Shown here piece by piece: positions 23,111 to 33,956 of a stretch of DNA of 64,000 bases. The notes under the pieces are model-generated. The model had not been told where the DNA came from and did not search any database. It saw only the letters and a program-made list of their open reading frames with translations. This stretch comes from Cladorhizidae sp. MBARI D1340-BT2 (Eukaryota > Porifera > Demospongiae > Poecilosclerida > Cladorhizidae): NCBI GenBank assembly GCA_028752905.1, contig JAQNBH010000015.1, forward strand, positions 15,670,169 through 15,734,168, read 5' to 3'. How positions within the stretch are numbered: position 1 is the first letter of the stretch; every line of letters starts with the position of its first letter. The position numbers and the translations under genes were made by a program.

Positions 23111-23583
23111 ATCACTTGTTTACTCCATCAATCTTAGTGCGGGGTTATTTTGATTCTGTAACTCGAGATAGAGAAAGTGTTGATAATTTAAAAGCCCCCC
23201 CCCCTCCCACCCCCACCCCCAGGAGACTAGGCTATACTTGTAGATGCCTGACCACATCCTGCAGTGCTGTGGCCCTCCACTCAAACTCACTATGCCACCA
23301 TCAGGACATGGTACTATGGTGTGACATTAATGACTCGTGGTCTTAAAGCTCTTTTCTGTGGGGCTGTCAGACACATCCTTCAATGTAGGGGTATCTCAGT
23401 AGTGCCAAGTTTTGTCTGTCAAATTTTCTGAGGTGCTTATCTGCCATGTGTTGTCAGGAGTGTTTGTCTGGTATCTCCATCCCACTGCCCGGGTCTCAGC
23501 AATAACCATGTTCAGCAGTGGTACCACTTCTGGAATTCAGCCATGCCCCATTTCAGCAGTATTGGTTGTTGCCTATGGCCAGG
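23111..23583. other. Intronic flank left of the gypsy element
   Basis: Contains a C-rich run at about 23195-23220. I see no gene. Confidence 0.5.
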
Positions 23584-23889
23584 CGTCAGGGATCTCTCCA
23601 CCCATGGAGCCCCCTGACAGACTATTTAACAACCTAACACTAACATATACTAATTAACAGATTAATGAACAAGCATAGACATAGAACAATCTGATTAATT
23701 ATGCGTTTTGGTGTATTTCCATTAAATGAATTGCTGGGGTCCAGTCTGGTAGCCTATTTAAGGGAGCCAGACTGGAGCAACAGCAGATGGGCTGATATTG
23801 TAAGTGAATGTGTTGAGTGAATGGCAGTTCTTGGAATATATTTATAATCGCAACTCGGGTTTAGCTATCGAGATAGTGACTCCCTGACA
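23584..23889 (+). repeat. 5' LTR
   Basis: It ends CCCTGACA. The start reads CGTCAGGG, one change from TGTCAGGG. Inside, TCCAGTCTGG (23740-23749) and CCAGACTGGA (23767-23776) form a hairpin enclosing the TATA-like CTATTTAAG. Confidence 0.9.
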
Positions 23890-23891
23890 AC

Positions 23892-23908
23892 TGGTGGCAG
23901 CGGTAACG
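23892..23908 (+). promoter_or_regulatory. Candidate primer-binding site
   Basis: TGGTGGCAGCGGTAACG starts two bases after the 5' LTR. It begins with TGG, the complement of a tRNA CCA end. The tRNA was not identified. Confidence 0.6.
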
Positions 23909-23939
23909 AATCTACAGCCAACAACCAAGTAATCCACGC

Positions 23940-26900
23940 TACTGACGGCCTATGGCCGACTAAGGACAACAGCTTCATTATCACAGGAAAAGTAAATGGT
24001 GAGCATACCGATAATGTCTTGCTTGATTCTGGGCTGGCCCTCACAATGGTCAGATCAGACCTAGTTGCTAGTTCACAATATACAGTGGACTCACTGAAGT
24101 TGACTGACATCAACGGACGGACGCAGAGCTTTCCCCTGGCAAAGGCCAACCTGACCATCAATAATCTCACTAGTAAGAGACTAATGTCTGTGTCCAATAA
24201 CATCCTGGTGGAGGTGGCTCTGGGAAGAGACTACCCAGGGCTCCTTACTCTGCTCAACCAGGTACATGCAGAGAGAGATGGAAAAAGAACTGCCACAGGG
24301 ACCAGCAATGGAGTCGCCTGCCTGGGAGGGGAAGACGAGAAAACCAGCGATCAGATTGATACTGATTTAGAGACTGAAGCAGAACGAACTGATGAAGACA
24401 AAGCAGAGGAGATCAAGAGAAGTGATAATGATGTCGACCAGAGAGAGCAGGACACTAATTTACAGGGTGAGCTCCCAACCTTTGATGATGTTTTTTTCTC
24501 TCCCCCCATTCCTAAGGTACGACTGACTCGTGAGCTGAAGAGAGACAGGAATAAAAGAGAGTCGAGCTACTGGCGACAGCTGCACCCTGAGCAGGAAGGA
24601 GCTGCAGCACTACAGAAAGCCCAAGCTGAGGACCCATCTCTCCAACAGTGCAGAGACCAAGTGAAACAGGTAGGAAACGAATTCCACTATCAGGATAAAC
24701 TGCTGTATAGATATTGGACAGACCACCGCAGGCATCCAGCAGTTGGTATTGCCGGCGAGTTACAGGAGGCTGTCCTACGCCAGGCCCCGATGGCAGGACA
24801 CCTTGGTCGAAAGAAGACCACTGCCAGGCTGATGGACCGTTTCTACTGGCCAAAAATGAGGGAAGAGGTTAGTGACATGTGTAGTAGATGCCAGACATGT
24901 CAGTAGGTGGCTAGGAGAAACAAGGCCCGAGCACACCTGGTACCACTGCCATTGATGGAGCGACCGTCACCAGCATATTGGGATGGACATGATTGGATCC
25001 CTCCCCGCAACACCGGATGGGTACAGATACATCCTAACAGTGGTGGACTATGCCAGCAGATACCCCGAAGCCACAGTAATCAAACAGACAGGCAGTCAGA
25101 TGGTAGCCGATGACCTGATGGTTCTGTTCGCTATATGGGGAATTCCTGAGGAGATACTAACAGACTGTGGTAGTAACTTCATTGGTAAGCTGATGTACCA
25201 ATTTTATACATTGTCAGGCATCCATCCTATTAGAACCTCCATCTATCACCCACAAACTGATGGTCTGGTTGAGAGATTCAACCAGACCCTCAAGGCCATG
25301 TTGAGGAAGGTGACCGATCGGACTGATGGGGACTGGAGGGCTGCCATTCTGTATGTCCGCTTCGCACAGGGAGACACAACAGGAGTCAACTGGATTCTCT
25401 CCAGCAGAGCTGATGCTGGGGAGACAGATGAGAGGTCCCCTTGACATGCTCAAGGAAAGTTGGCAGCATGACCGCCGCTGCCCGGCCAGTGCTGTATCCT
25501 ATCTACAGCAGATGTACAGCCATCTGCAGGTAACTAGGGAACTGGCCCAAGCACAAGACAAGCAAGCTAAATGAACAATGAAGACGTGGTATGATTGGGG
25601 AGCCCGGACTCATGTTTTCTCAATAGTGGACCTCGTCTTGGTACTCATGCCCACTCAAAAGTCAAGCCTGTTCGCCCAGTGGCAGGGCCCATTCCCGATA
25701 ATGGACAAGCTATTGGCAACAACCTACAGGGTGAGGACAACAGGGAACAAGGTCAGTGGAAAGACATACCATGTGAACATGTTGGCTCCATAGCAGTCAC
25801 CTTCTGCAGTCTGTATGGCATGGGTGGCCTACCAAGCCTCAACAGTCTGAATGGCTGGGCTGGTTCACCACATCAACGAGCAGGATGAGATTCCGACTTG
25901 GACAAACCAGACAGCGGAACCCCTACCAAATATCAACCAGGAACTACTGCCAACTGAGGCAGAAGAGCTAAATCAACTTGTGAAGAGACAGGCCGCCCTG
26001 TTCTCAAACCAGCCGGGAAAGACGACAGCGACTGAGATAGTAATTGATACTGGTGAAGCGAGGCCAGTTCACCTCCCTCCCTATAGGATGCCCAAGGCAT
26101 GGCAGGAAGCAGTAAAGGAGGAGGTCAAGAGACTCCTGGATGCAGGTCTCATAGTTCCATCCCACAGCGCCTGGTCATCTCCCGTAGTACTAGTACCGAA
26201 GAAGGATGGGAGCCTCGCCTATGTGTGGACTATCGATGCCTTAACAAGGTGATATGCAAGGACCCCTTCATTCCCAGGGTTGAAGAGTTAATTGACAGCC
26301 TTGCTGGTGCCCGGTTCATCTCTACCATGGACCTGACGAAGGGCTACTGGCAAGTACCTGTACAAGCCACATCGATCCCCAAGACAGCTTTTACAACCAA
26401 CCTGGGCAAGTATGAGTTCAAGGTGATGCCCTTCGGATTGGTTGGAGCACCAGCAGTTTTCCAGAGGCTCATAAATGAGCTTCTGGCAGACATCTCCTCA
26501 TTTGCTGCCGCCTACATGGATGATGTGGTGGTCTTTAGTCGTGACTGGGAGACACACCTGCAACACCTAGAAGAAGTCTGCACCCGATTCCAGAAGGCCG
26601 GGTTGACGGCTAAGGCAGACAAGTGTTTCCTGGCCATGTATGAATGCCTATATCTGGGGCACACTGTTGGAAGAGGGCAGGTGTGACCACAGACAGCTAA
26701 GATCCAGGCAGTAGTAGACTTCCGAACACACAAGACCAAGAAATATGTGAGGGCATTCATTGGGCTGGCAGGATATTACTGCCGGTTCATTTCGTCATTT
26801 GCTCAGACTGCAGTACCCCTAACGGCAGCAACCAGGAAAAATGAGCCAGACATGTTGGCCTGGACCCCAACCATGGAAGAAGCCTTCACCACTCTCAAAC

Positions 26901-27330
26901 TAGCGCTGAGCGGACAACCAGTTCTGACCGGCCCAGACTTCACTGCTCCCTTCCAACTGCACACGGATGCATCCAACTGAGGCATTGAAGCAGAACTTAC
27001 CGAGAGCAATACAGCAGGTGGTGATAACCCAATAGCTTACTTTTCCAAGCAGCTTCTTCACCGGGAAACGAACTATTCCACAAAAAGAATGTCTGGCAGT
27101 GGTCCGCAGTGTCCAGCACTTCAAGTGATCTGCTTGGAACTCCATTTGAGATAATAACCGATCATGGCTGCCTCACCTACCTTGATAATGTTAAGGATGA
27201 AGGGAGGCCACCTGTCTCGGTGGTCCCTCCTCTTGCAAGACTATGACTTTGTGATATGACACCATCCAGGATCCAAGAATGCGAATGCAGATGGGCTCTC
27301 CCGCCAAGCCTGGATGACGACTTCACTGCT
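23940..27330 (+). pseudogene. Gypsy pol, order PR-INT-RT-RH, decayed
   Basis: Protease: NVLLDSGLALTMVRSDLV (about 24010-24065) and LGRDYPGLL. Integrase: a finger with MAGHLGRKKT and CSRCQTC (about 24780-24903; the usual first His is replaced), a TAG at 24904, then the core MDMIGSLP, LTDCGSNFIG and GLVERFNQTLK (D,D,E intact, 24983-25300). The C-terminal GPY/F-type segment follows (QWQGPFPIMDK, KTYHVNMLAP; about 25670-25793). Reverse transcriptase then starts (LLDAGLIVPSHSAWSSPVVL, about 26130), with a frameshift near 26240 and AAYMDDVVVFS (about 26507). RNase H follows: HTDASN, YFSKQLLHRETNYS, HPGSKNANADGLSR at about 27270-27303. No integrase follows RNase H. Stops and shifts make it inactive. 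Confidence 0.9.
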
Positions 27331-27336
27331 AGACCA

Positions 27337-27347
27337 GATGGGGGGAG
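27337..27347 (+). promoter_or_regulatory. Polypurine tract
   Basis: AGATGGGGGGAG abuts the TGTCAG start of the 3' LTR. Confidence 0.8.
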
Positions 27348-27654
27348 TGTCAGCGATCTCTCCACCCATGGAGCACCCTGACAGACTATTTAACAACCTA
27401 ACACTAACTTGTACTAATTAAGAGACTAATGAACAAGCATAGACATAGAACAATCTGATTAATTATGTGTTTTGGTGTATTTCCATAAAAGGAATTGCTG
27501 GGCTCCAGTCTGGTAGCCTATTTAAGGGAGCCAGACTGGAGCAACAGCAGATGGGCTGATGTATTGTAAGTAATTTGTTGAGGGAATGGCAGTTCTTGGA
27601 ATATATTTATAATCGAAACTCGGGTTTAGCTATAGAAATAGTGACTCCCTGACA
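27348..27654 (+). repeat. 3' LTR
   Basis: Begins TGTCAG and ends CTGACA. Aligned with 23584-23889 it shows roughly 20-25 differences by eye, so the insertion is not recent. Confidence 0.92.
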
Positions 27655-28094
27655 TGCTTCTGGCACTGTGAAGTAGCCAACAGTGGTATATGATGGGTCC
27701 TGCACTGGGTACAAGTGGGCGAATGTATGCCAGCTAATACATCCTCCATTGCATAGAGGAGATAGGCTGACTTGATATACAGAGTGGGGACCCCCACCAC
27801 TAAGGATACCATTCAGATCACTTTCACTATCCTGTATGATAGTAATTGAATCCTGTATGAAGTGATAGTGCCCTAATGTGTGAACTCTAAGGCTCTGGTA
27901 GTACTACTGTAGTGCCCCAACAACAGATCTCCTTTAAATAGGTAGGGGGGGAGGTCTCCACTGTACCACTCTGTAATTTCACACCCATTCCTTTGGTGAG
28001 GAAGAGTGGGTGGAGAGTAATGAAAGAATTTGTACCAGCTAATTTTTTCCTTCTTATTATTATGAAATGAGCTGTGGGACATGGTTTGATGGCA
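27655..28094. other. Intronic flank right of the gypsy element
   Basis: No coding signal or domain recognised on either strand. Confidence 0.5.
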
Positions 28095-28216
28095 AGTGTA
28101 AATGCCAGCACTGGCTGGTGGCACTGGGAACACCCAGGTAGATCTAATGCTAGCACTGGCTGGTGACACTGGAAACACCCAGGTAGATCTAATGCTGGTC
28201 GCACTGGAAACACCTA

Positions 28217-28751
28217 CCGTATTTGCCGGAGTATAAGTCGCAGTAGCAGCTCCAAATCTTCTTCTCCAATTGAGGGGTGCGACTTATAATCCAAACATGT
28301 CGCTTTTGCTTAAACAACTGGGCGGGGTCTCTAGTGGCACGTGGTGTCGATAAAATGTCTGGAAAGCGAATGCTGGCTTTAGTTCAAAGTATGCAGAGAA
28401 GTTCGGAAACAGAGCAGCGGAAAGAGAGTATAGAGTTAGTGAAATATTGGTCAGGGACTGTAGAAAGAAGAAGAGTGTGTTGCCGAGATGCACTAGATCT
28501 GCTAGATTTGGAGTCTCGGCTTACTGGCCAGAACTTGAAAGTAAACTGCAGGAGTGGGTGCTGGACAAGCACTGGAATAGACATTTCTGGGACCATCTCA
28601 TTCATCTCGTGCAGTCGAAACTTTACCTATTGTCATTGCACTTTATTTAGCATGCGACCTATACTCCAACTATTATAGATTTTTTAAATGATGGCCAACT
28701 TTGGGGGGTGCGACTTATATTCCGGTGCGACTTATACTCTGGCAAATACGG
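28217..28751 (+). mobile_element. pogo/Tigger deletion derivative, TA target site
   Basis: Ends are CCGTATTTGCCGGAGTATAA and the complement of a right end reading CCGTATTTGCCAGAGTATAA, flanked by TA at 28215-28216 and 28752-28753. A second ATAAGTCGCACC-type motif is repeated just inside the right end. At 535 bp it is too short for a full transposase but keeps a piece of one. Confidence 0.9.
28355..28650 (+). pseudogene. Truncated pogo transposase N-terminus inside the derivative
   Basis: From ATG 28355 the sequence gives MSGKRMLALVQ. Then, across frame changes, it gives SKYAEKFGNRAAEREY, VSEILVRDCRKKK and YWPELESKLQEWVLDK. This is the helix-turn-helix of pogo-type proteins and the start of the second DNA-binding domain. 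No catalytic core is present. Confidence 0.75.
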
Positions 28752-29084
28752 TAGGTAGATCTAATGCTAGCACTAGTTGGTGAGAGTGGAAACACCTAGG
28801 TCCATCTAATGCTAGCACTGGCTGGTGAAACAGGAAACACCCAGGTAGATCTAATGATAACGGTGCCTGGTGAAACTTGAAACACCCAGGTAAATCTAAA
28901 GCTTGTGCTGGCTGCCAATGTTTAAAAACTGTGCTCCTCTGCTCTGAACCTGACTGGAACTGCATGTGGTCTAATTTACAGAATTGCCAGAGGGAGGTAG
29001 CCCATCTAATGTTAACCTTATTTTAATAGCATTTCTTAGAAGCTTTAGTTAATGGGAGGACATTACCGATTTTTACAAAGTTTT

Positions 29085-29475
29085 GTGATCCAACTTTGGA
29101 GATCATAGATTCTGGACACTTCGCTCTATGAGCTTGATATATATAGTAGCTCAAAATGAGTGTTTACATTAGGTGCTAATATGTTATGCTGGTGGAAAAT
29201 TAATTTTAAGAAATCCATTTTCAACTACCACATACTCATGTTTTAGCACTTATGAAAACACTAATTTTGTAGAGTAGGGTATCCTCCAGCCTGTCTGGCA
29301 CTGAAAATTCAGGCATGCAGTTTTTGAGATCCCCAACTTCGACTGCCTATAACTGGGATATGGTTGTACCTATGTATATAGTATCAAAAGAGAGCACACA
29401 GAGAGAGCTATATTTTGAGCTACTGTATATATTGAGTGAAGTGTGCAGAGCCTATGGAGCTCCAAATACATAACC
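29085..29475 (+). repeat. Repeat A, copy 1, with inverted ends
   Basis: 29205-29475 matches other plus-strand copies (33408-33620, 37090-37400, 41845-42170), sharing TCAAAAGAGAGCACACAGAG and CTATGGAGCTCCAAA. 29085-29160 is an inverted fragment of the same end (CTTTGGAGATCATAGATTCT). The copy therefore looks like a foldback or MITE-type element of about 390 bp. Confidence 0.7.
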
Positions 29476-29562
29476 AGTTTTTAAACACTTTGTAAAAAAT
29501 GGTATCGCCCCCCCCCCTCCCAATCCCCACCCACAACAGCATCTCAATATGGACAACACCTT

Positions 29563-29645
29563 AATACCAAGTGGGTCAGATGTCAACTGTCTATAATGTA
29601 CAGGGTTACCTGCAGCTCTTTGTAACATCTATTATTACTTGTCTA
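29563..29645 (+). repeat. Dispersed repeat E, copy 2
   Basis: Matches 23026-23110 in the same orientation. It follows a C-run at about 29507-29520. Confidence 0.8.
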
Positions 29646-29802
29646 AACTACATTGTGAGAAACTTTAAAGATGTTCTACTAGCACAGTGACAGATCATCA
29701 TGTTCTTACTTGAGTGGCAACATTAGAAGCCATCCACTTGCATTTGGTCACACACACTTCTTCAATGAACTTTCCCCACAGACCTAACAGGCAATTGCAT
29801 AC

Positions 29803-30033
29803 CTTGATGGGATTTGGTTGCAGTAGTAGTTAAAGTTTCTTCAGTTGGACTGGAGCAGTTCAGAAGTTGTGGGTCAGGCCTCCAATTTCCCATAATGCAT
29901 GTAGCAGTCATTATACCGGCAGGACTCAAGCCAGACAGACACTGAAAGTTCACCACATCTCCTTCCACATATGTACGACTTTCATTCGCTGGCACTGACC
30001 CATTCAGAGGAGAGGGAGGGGCACTGCACACAA
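29803..30033 (-). CDS. Receptor exon: sushi (CCP) domain
   Basis: On the minus strand an AG acceptor (30034-30035) and a GT donor (29801-29802, GTATGC) bound a 231-base exon, phase 1 at both ends. It encodes VCSAPPSPLNGSV..., a typical sushi start. Four cysteines are visible (CSAPP, FQCLSG, TATCIMG, LLNCSS), with the family's tryptophan in GNWRPDP between the third and fourth. A threonine-rich linker (SPTEETLTTTATKSHQ) leads towards the membrane exon. Three N-glycosylation sequons are present (NGS, NES, NCS). The domain would be extracellular and bind a ligand or stack as a spacer. It joins in frame to the FN3 exon upstream and the membrane exon downstream. Confidence 0.85.
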
Positions 30034-30092
30034 CTAATAAACATTAAAATAAGTATGATGACTTTCTTGATATGTTAATTTTCTCACTTGAC

Positions 30093-30158
30093 GTATCGAC
30101 TAAATGTTCTAGCCTTCACCAGGAATAATCTGATGAAGGCTAGAACATTAAGCCAAAC
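30093..30158. repeat. Head-to-head pair of the GAAGGCTAGA hairpin repeat
   Basis: The minus-strand unit 30093-30122 (CCTGGTGAAGGCTAGAACAT...) and the plus-strand unit 30130-30158 (CTGATGAAGGCTAGAACATT...) face each other around AGGAATAAT. In the plus unit GGCT pairs with AGCC, so a stem is kept although the bases differ from the 51.2 kb copy. Confidence 0.75.
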
Positions 30159-30567
30159 ATTAAGGGGGGAAGAGGGCTGAAAACACATATTGTTTCAAAA
30201 AAAAATTTGGCCCAAAAGGGTTCATAGTATGTCTAGAGTTGGAGTTTCAAATTTCAGAGCAAGTGAATACATGCATCAGAAGATATAGCCATTTTTATAC
30301 AGTGCATTATTATTCCATTTCATTTCACATTGGAAGAGGTTCTCTCCCAGTCTTACCTGGCTACAATCGGGGGGTCGGCGATGATCGCCTACCCAAAATA
30401 CAGTTTTTATATATCAAAATGTTGCCAATTTCATGGAGACCCTTACCAGTCGTTTGCGCAATGAATTGGCCAGGCTGGGGGGGAGTGCGCAACCTCTAAG
30501 ACAAGCACGTTTTGTTAGGTCACGTGTTTTTTAGTCGGTTCGCTTGAAACTTTCACACTGTTGAGTT

Positions 30568-32280
30568 ATGGGGAAGAGAACAGAGAAGCATTTTAAACAG
30601 AAAGGCCAAGGATTCAAGAAGAGTGACGACAAGAAGAAGAAAGCCCTACAGGCGGCTGTTGCTGAGCCTGTCACAGTAGCCGCGCCAGGCAAGTTTTAAT
30701 GTTTATCTCCGTACTAAATAGTTACTAGCTGTTTCCTTCTTTTGTTAGTGAGTCTCTTGGATCCTGTAGGTGGGGTAGCGCCTTCTGTGAATCTTCACTT
30801 ACCTTGCAATCAATTGCAAATGTCTGAAGAGAGGCCAGTTCCATTTGTGACTATGACCAGTGACTATGACCAGGAAGAAGTTGGCTCTCATGGATCGTTC
30901 AGCTGCTTCTGTGGCTGTTGCTACTGGATCTACTGGCTCTACCTCTTTGGACTCGGGTGGTGTTGGAGAACTAGGTAAGGGTAATCGTATAATAAACTTA
31001 GATAAGCTTAGAGAGGTCATAGAAAGGTGTCATAAGTGTATTCAATGTGGTAACTGAGCTCCCTTGCAACTGAAGCCCGTAGGGCAGGCATGGTGTCTCA
31101 TTTTTACTTTTTGTTCAAATTGTAGTAACACTCAAGACATCTCAAACCCTGTATCTGTAGAAGCATTCTTTGAACATCCAGTCAGTACTGGGTGCTCGCA
31201 TTGCTGGAATTAGTCATTCTGGTCTGGAAGATATCACTGCAGTCATGGATATGTTGCCCCCTCTTGGTTCCACTTGTTTTTTTAAATATACTAGGTCAAT
31301 AGGGAGTGACGCAAATGCAGTAACATTGGATGCCGCTCATAGGTTACATGGAGTGACGCAAATGCAATAACAGAGTATTATGTTGGATTCCGCTCATAGG
31401 TTACATGATTTTTATAGGGTTAGGCATGAAGACATCATTGATGTTAGTATTACTGTTGACGGCACATGGCTTAGACAGGGCCACAAATCAAATTATGGCT
31501 TGGTTGCGGTGATATCTTGGGACACTGGAGAAGCTTTAGATTATTATCTTATGTCTAAGTTCTGTCAAGCTTGTGCGCGAAGACCTGAAGATGAAACAGA
31601 AGCAAGTTACACAGAATGGTTTGAGGGTCACAAGGTAAAAATTGTGAAGCCAATTTTGAAGGCTCTTCGGGTTCTATGGAAGTTGTAGGAACACAAACTT
31701 TTTTATTGTTCAGTGGAGAGACTGAAGCTTAGGTACACACACATAAATTAGTGATGGGTATACAAATGCACATAAACGGTTGTTGGAAGTCGAACCTTAC
31801 GGTCCTAGTGTCTTTGGGTGGTGCTAGGGGGGTTAGTCGTGTGTCTATAGTTAAAATGCAAACCTACTATAGGGGAGCAATTAGAAAGGACAACCTAGAG
31901 GGGATGATTTGCGATGTGAAAGCGATTTTTTATCACTCTTAGTCAACTATGGAACATCCCAACACGAGTATTGTCCTACAGGAGTTTTGAGTTGGTGTAA
32001 GTTTAATCCAGCTTGTGCTAAAGGTGAGGTACCACCAGTACCGATAGGCCTATGATTCCTCTGGACAAGGCTAGGAGGTTTTTGATAAATCAATGTCCGA
32101 GGATCTTTTGTGCAAATGTTTAGGTGGTTATACACAACCAAAATGAGTTTAATTCTGTTGTGTGGAGTAGAGCGGGTAAGACAGAACATATGAGTGCAAC
32201 AAGTGTTAGGCTTGCTGTCGAGAGGCAGCAGAGTTCAATGGAGGGCGGAGCATTGTATGGTCCTGGCATGGGGGACCTGT
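30568..32280 (+). pseudogene. Mutator-like/Kolobok transposase, decayed
   Basis: Exon 1 starts at ATG 30568 (MGKRTEKHFKQKGQGFKK) and ends at 30688 before a GC donor (GCAAGT); exon 2 opens at 30749 after TTAG. The body has NIQSVLGARIAGISHSGLED (about 31170), DISITVDGTW-like VSITVDGTWLRQGHKSN (about 31445, first catalytic Asp) and YLMSKFCQACARRP. Next come SSGSMEVVG, SDGYTNAHKRLLEVEPYGP (about 31750, second Asp region), YYRGAIRKDNLEGM and LSWCKFNPACAKGE (about 31990). It ends with NEFNSVVWSRAGKTEHMSAT. These blocks follow the order of the animal Mutator-like transposase domain. Stops and frameshifts are many. Confidence 0.8.
31303..31406 (+). repeat. Internal duplication in the Kolobok transposase
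   Basis: GGAGTGACGCAAATGCA and, further on, CCGCTCATAGGTTACAT occur twice (31303-31349 and 31350-31406). A segment of coding sequence was duplicated in tandem. Confidence 0.85.
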
Positions 32281-32576
32281 AACATTTTATTTTATTATGT
32301 GTCTTTTGCTTTCTATTGTCAAACAGAGATTACTGGATGATACTTTTGTTTATGTGTCTTTTTGTCAAGCTTAGGAATTAGTGGAGGATGACTTTTGTTT
32401 CTGTTCTATTGTTTTTCAGGGATTACTGGAGGGTGTCGGAAGGCATGTGTGGAGGGTGACGATGGATGGACCTGGGCATGGGAGCCCTGCAAATGATGAC
32501 GTGTTTATGTTTGCTAATTCAATATTAGCAAAGCAACATACATGTAACAAGTCTGATGCGTCTTTAATTTATGTGT

Positions 32577-32600
32577 ATGTATATATATATATATATATAT
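32577..32600. repeat. AT dinucleotide microsatellite
   Basis: About ten AT units in a row. Confidence 0.9.
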
Positions 32601-33407
32601 TGTTGGTTTTCAGGTTGTAGTTAGGATGTAGGATACTGTTGTTGTTGAAAACATAAAGGACTGTGAAAAGTCAAACATTTTGTTTGTACACACACAATTC
32701 TAGTAATGAGGGATGTATTCTGGTGAACAGGGGGTGTTTCTGGCAGCTGGGATGTGATTACAAACTGCTTGGACTTCAAGGCTCAATATCTCTGAAGTGA
32801 TTTTTGAAAAACCGTTCAAATGATAACTTGAATATTTTTTATCCTTTCATTAAAAAAAAAATATCATTTGAAAGCAATTTTTATATTCTACAACTTGCGC
32901 GAGAGTTTTTGTTTGATAGCATTACTAAAAAAGACCTATAGATGAAAATGTAACGTGATGTCATAAAGCTATGTTCAGAAAATGAGACCAAAAAACATTT
33001 TTTCAAAATTTCAAGACACGCAGTTTGTAGTGCTCATTATGATTGACTAATAGACCGAATAAGAGCCTCGCAAAGGTCGTTACTGCAATGTGGTTTACTT
33101 AACGGCTTACGGTCCGCACTAGAAGAGCCTATAATGAGCTAGGAAAAAATTATGGCGAAACAAAATAACAAAAGAGACTTACCTTTAGAAAGTACAGACT
33201 GCAAGCTATAATTTGATATATAAATCGGGAAACTAGAGTGAATGCGAGCAAAGATATGGTACTTTATATGAGACTACGCGATACGCAGCCTTCTTTCCCC
33301 CTTAATGAAGGTTCCTTATTTAAAAGGGAACCACCTAGATCTGAAGTTAAGGTTATTATATCCATGTGGTGTGACACTACATGTATGCGTGAAAAATCAA
33401 CATTTGG

Positions 33408-33620
33408 AAATTAATTTTCAACAAACATGCATGACCACACACTCAAGTTTTAGCATGTAATGAAAACATTCATTGTATGTAACTTCCTCTAACCAGTCAT
33501 GCTAATTTCAGTTCTAGCATTTTGCAATTAGGAGTTAGAACTGCAGATATGAGCATGCAGGTTTTGAGGTCCCCAACTTTATTGCCATTAATTGTTTTTT
33601 TAAATAGTGCTGAGATTATA
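33408..33620 (+). repeat. Repeat A, copy 2 (partial)
   Basis: Shares the ACACTCAAGTTTTAGCA...GAAAAC and GAGCATGCAGGTTTTGAGGT blocks with copy 1. It lacks the terminal GAGCTCCAAA part. Confidence 0.6.
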
Positions 33621-33938
33621 GGCAAAGGATACTTCTAGCCATAAGATTGTTATAAAACATTTGGTTCTATGATAATTAGGTAGAGTACATATATAAGTAA
33701 GTGATAGCAAATGTGTTGCAATAACACAAGGTCAATGATCCCAACCTACATAATTTGAAGCTGAATAAGGAGAAGTCTAAATCAAGAGACAAAATAACCC
33801 TGAGTTACAACTAGAACCCAATCTAGAGTGCAATGTTGGCTGCAAGTGCTTGTCGCGATTCTATATTCAGTGCATCAATAAAAGACCTAGACCTCCTTCC
33901 ATTCCATGCTTCTTTAAAGTACATGTTATTTTACCCAC

Positions 33939-33956
33939 TCCCCCCCCCCCCCCCCA
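33939..33956. repeat. Poly-C tract
   Basis: An uninterrupted run of more than a dozen C. Confidence 0.9.

Larger units (their letters stand above)
23584..27654 (+). mobile_element. Ty3/gypsy element with integrase before reverse transcriptase (Gmr1-like)
   Basis: Two LTRs of about 306 bp (23584-23889 and 27348-27654) flank an internal region with a primer-binding-like site, broken pol and a polypurine tract. The LTRs look about 93% alike by eye. The pol order is protease, integrase, reverse transcriptase, RNase H, and RNase H ends just before the 3' LTR. No gag domain is visible between the 5' LTR and protease. A matching target-site duplication was not found. It lies in the receptor's last intron. 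Confidence 0.92.
28095..28925 (+). repeat. Minisatellite of about 47 bp, split by a pogo insertion
   Basis: Units containing CTGGCTGGTG, then GGAAACACCCAGGTAGATCT and AATGCTAGCA repeat at about 28095-28214 and 28754-28925. The array is continuous if the element at 28217-28751 is removed. Confidence 0.88.
30164..33301 (+). mobile_element. Kolobok/Mutator-like DNA transposon with TTAA duplication
   Basis: TTAA at 30160-30163 and 33302-33305 flanks ends GGGGGGAAGAGGGCTG (left) and the complement of the right end, GGGGGAAAGAAGGCTG (14 of 16 match). The 3.14 kb interior holds one decayed transposase of the Mutator-like type found in many invertebrates. TTAA targeting plus this transposase points to the Kolobok group; the group assignment is from recalled family knowledge. 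It sits in the intron between the FN3 and sushi exons. Confidence 0.82.

Noticed and set aside
23570..27665. A target-site duplication for the Gmr1-like element
   Set aside because: Flanks contain similar words (TGCCTATGGCC and TGCTTCTGGC), but they are not adjacent to both ends as required.
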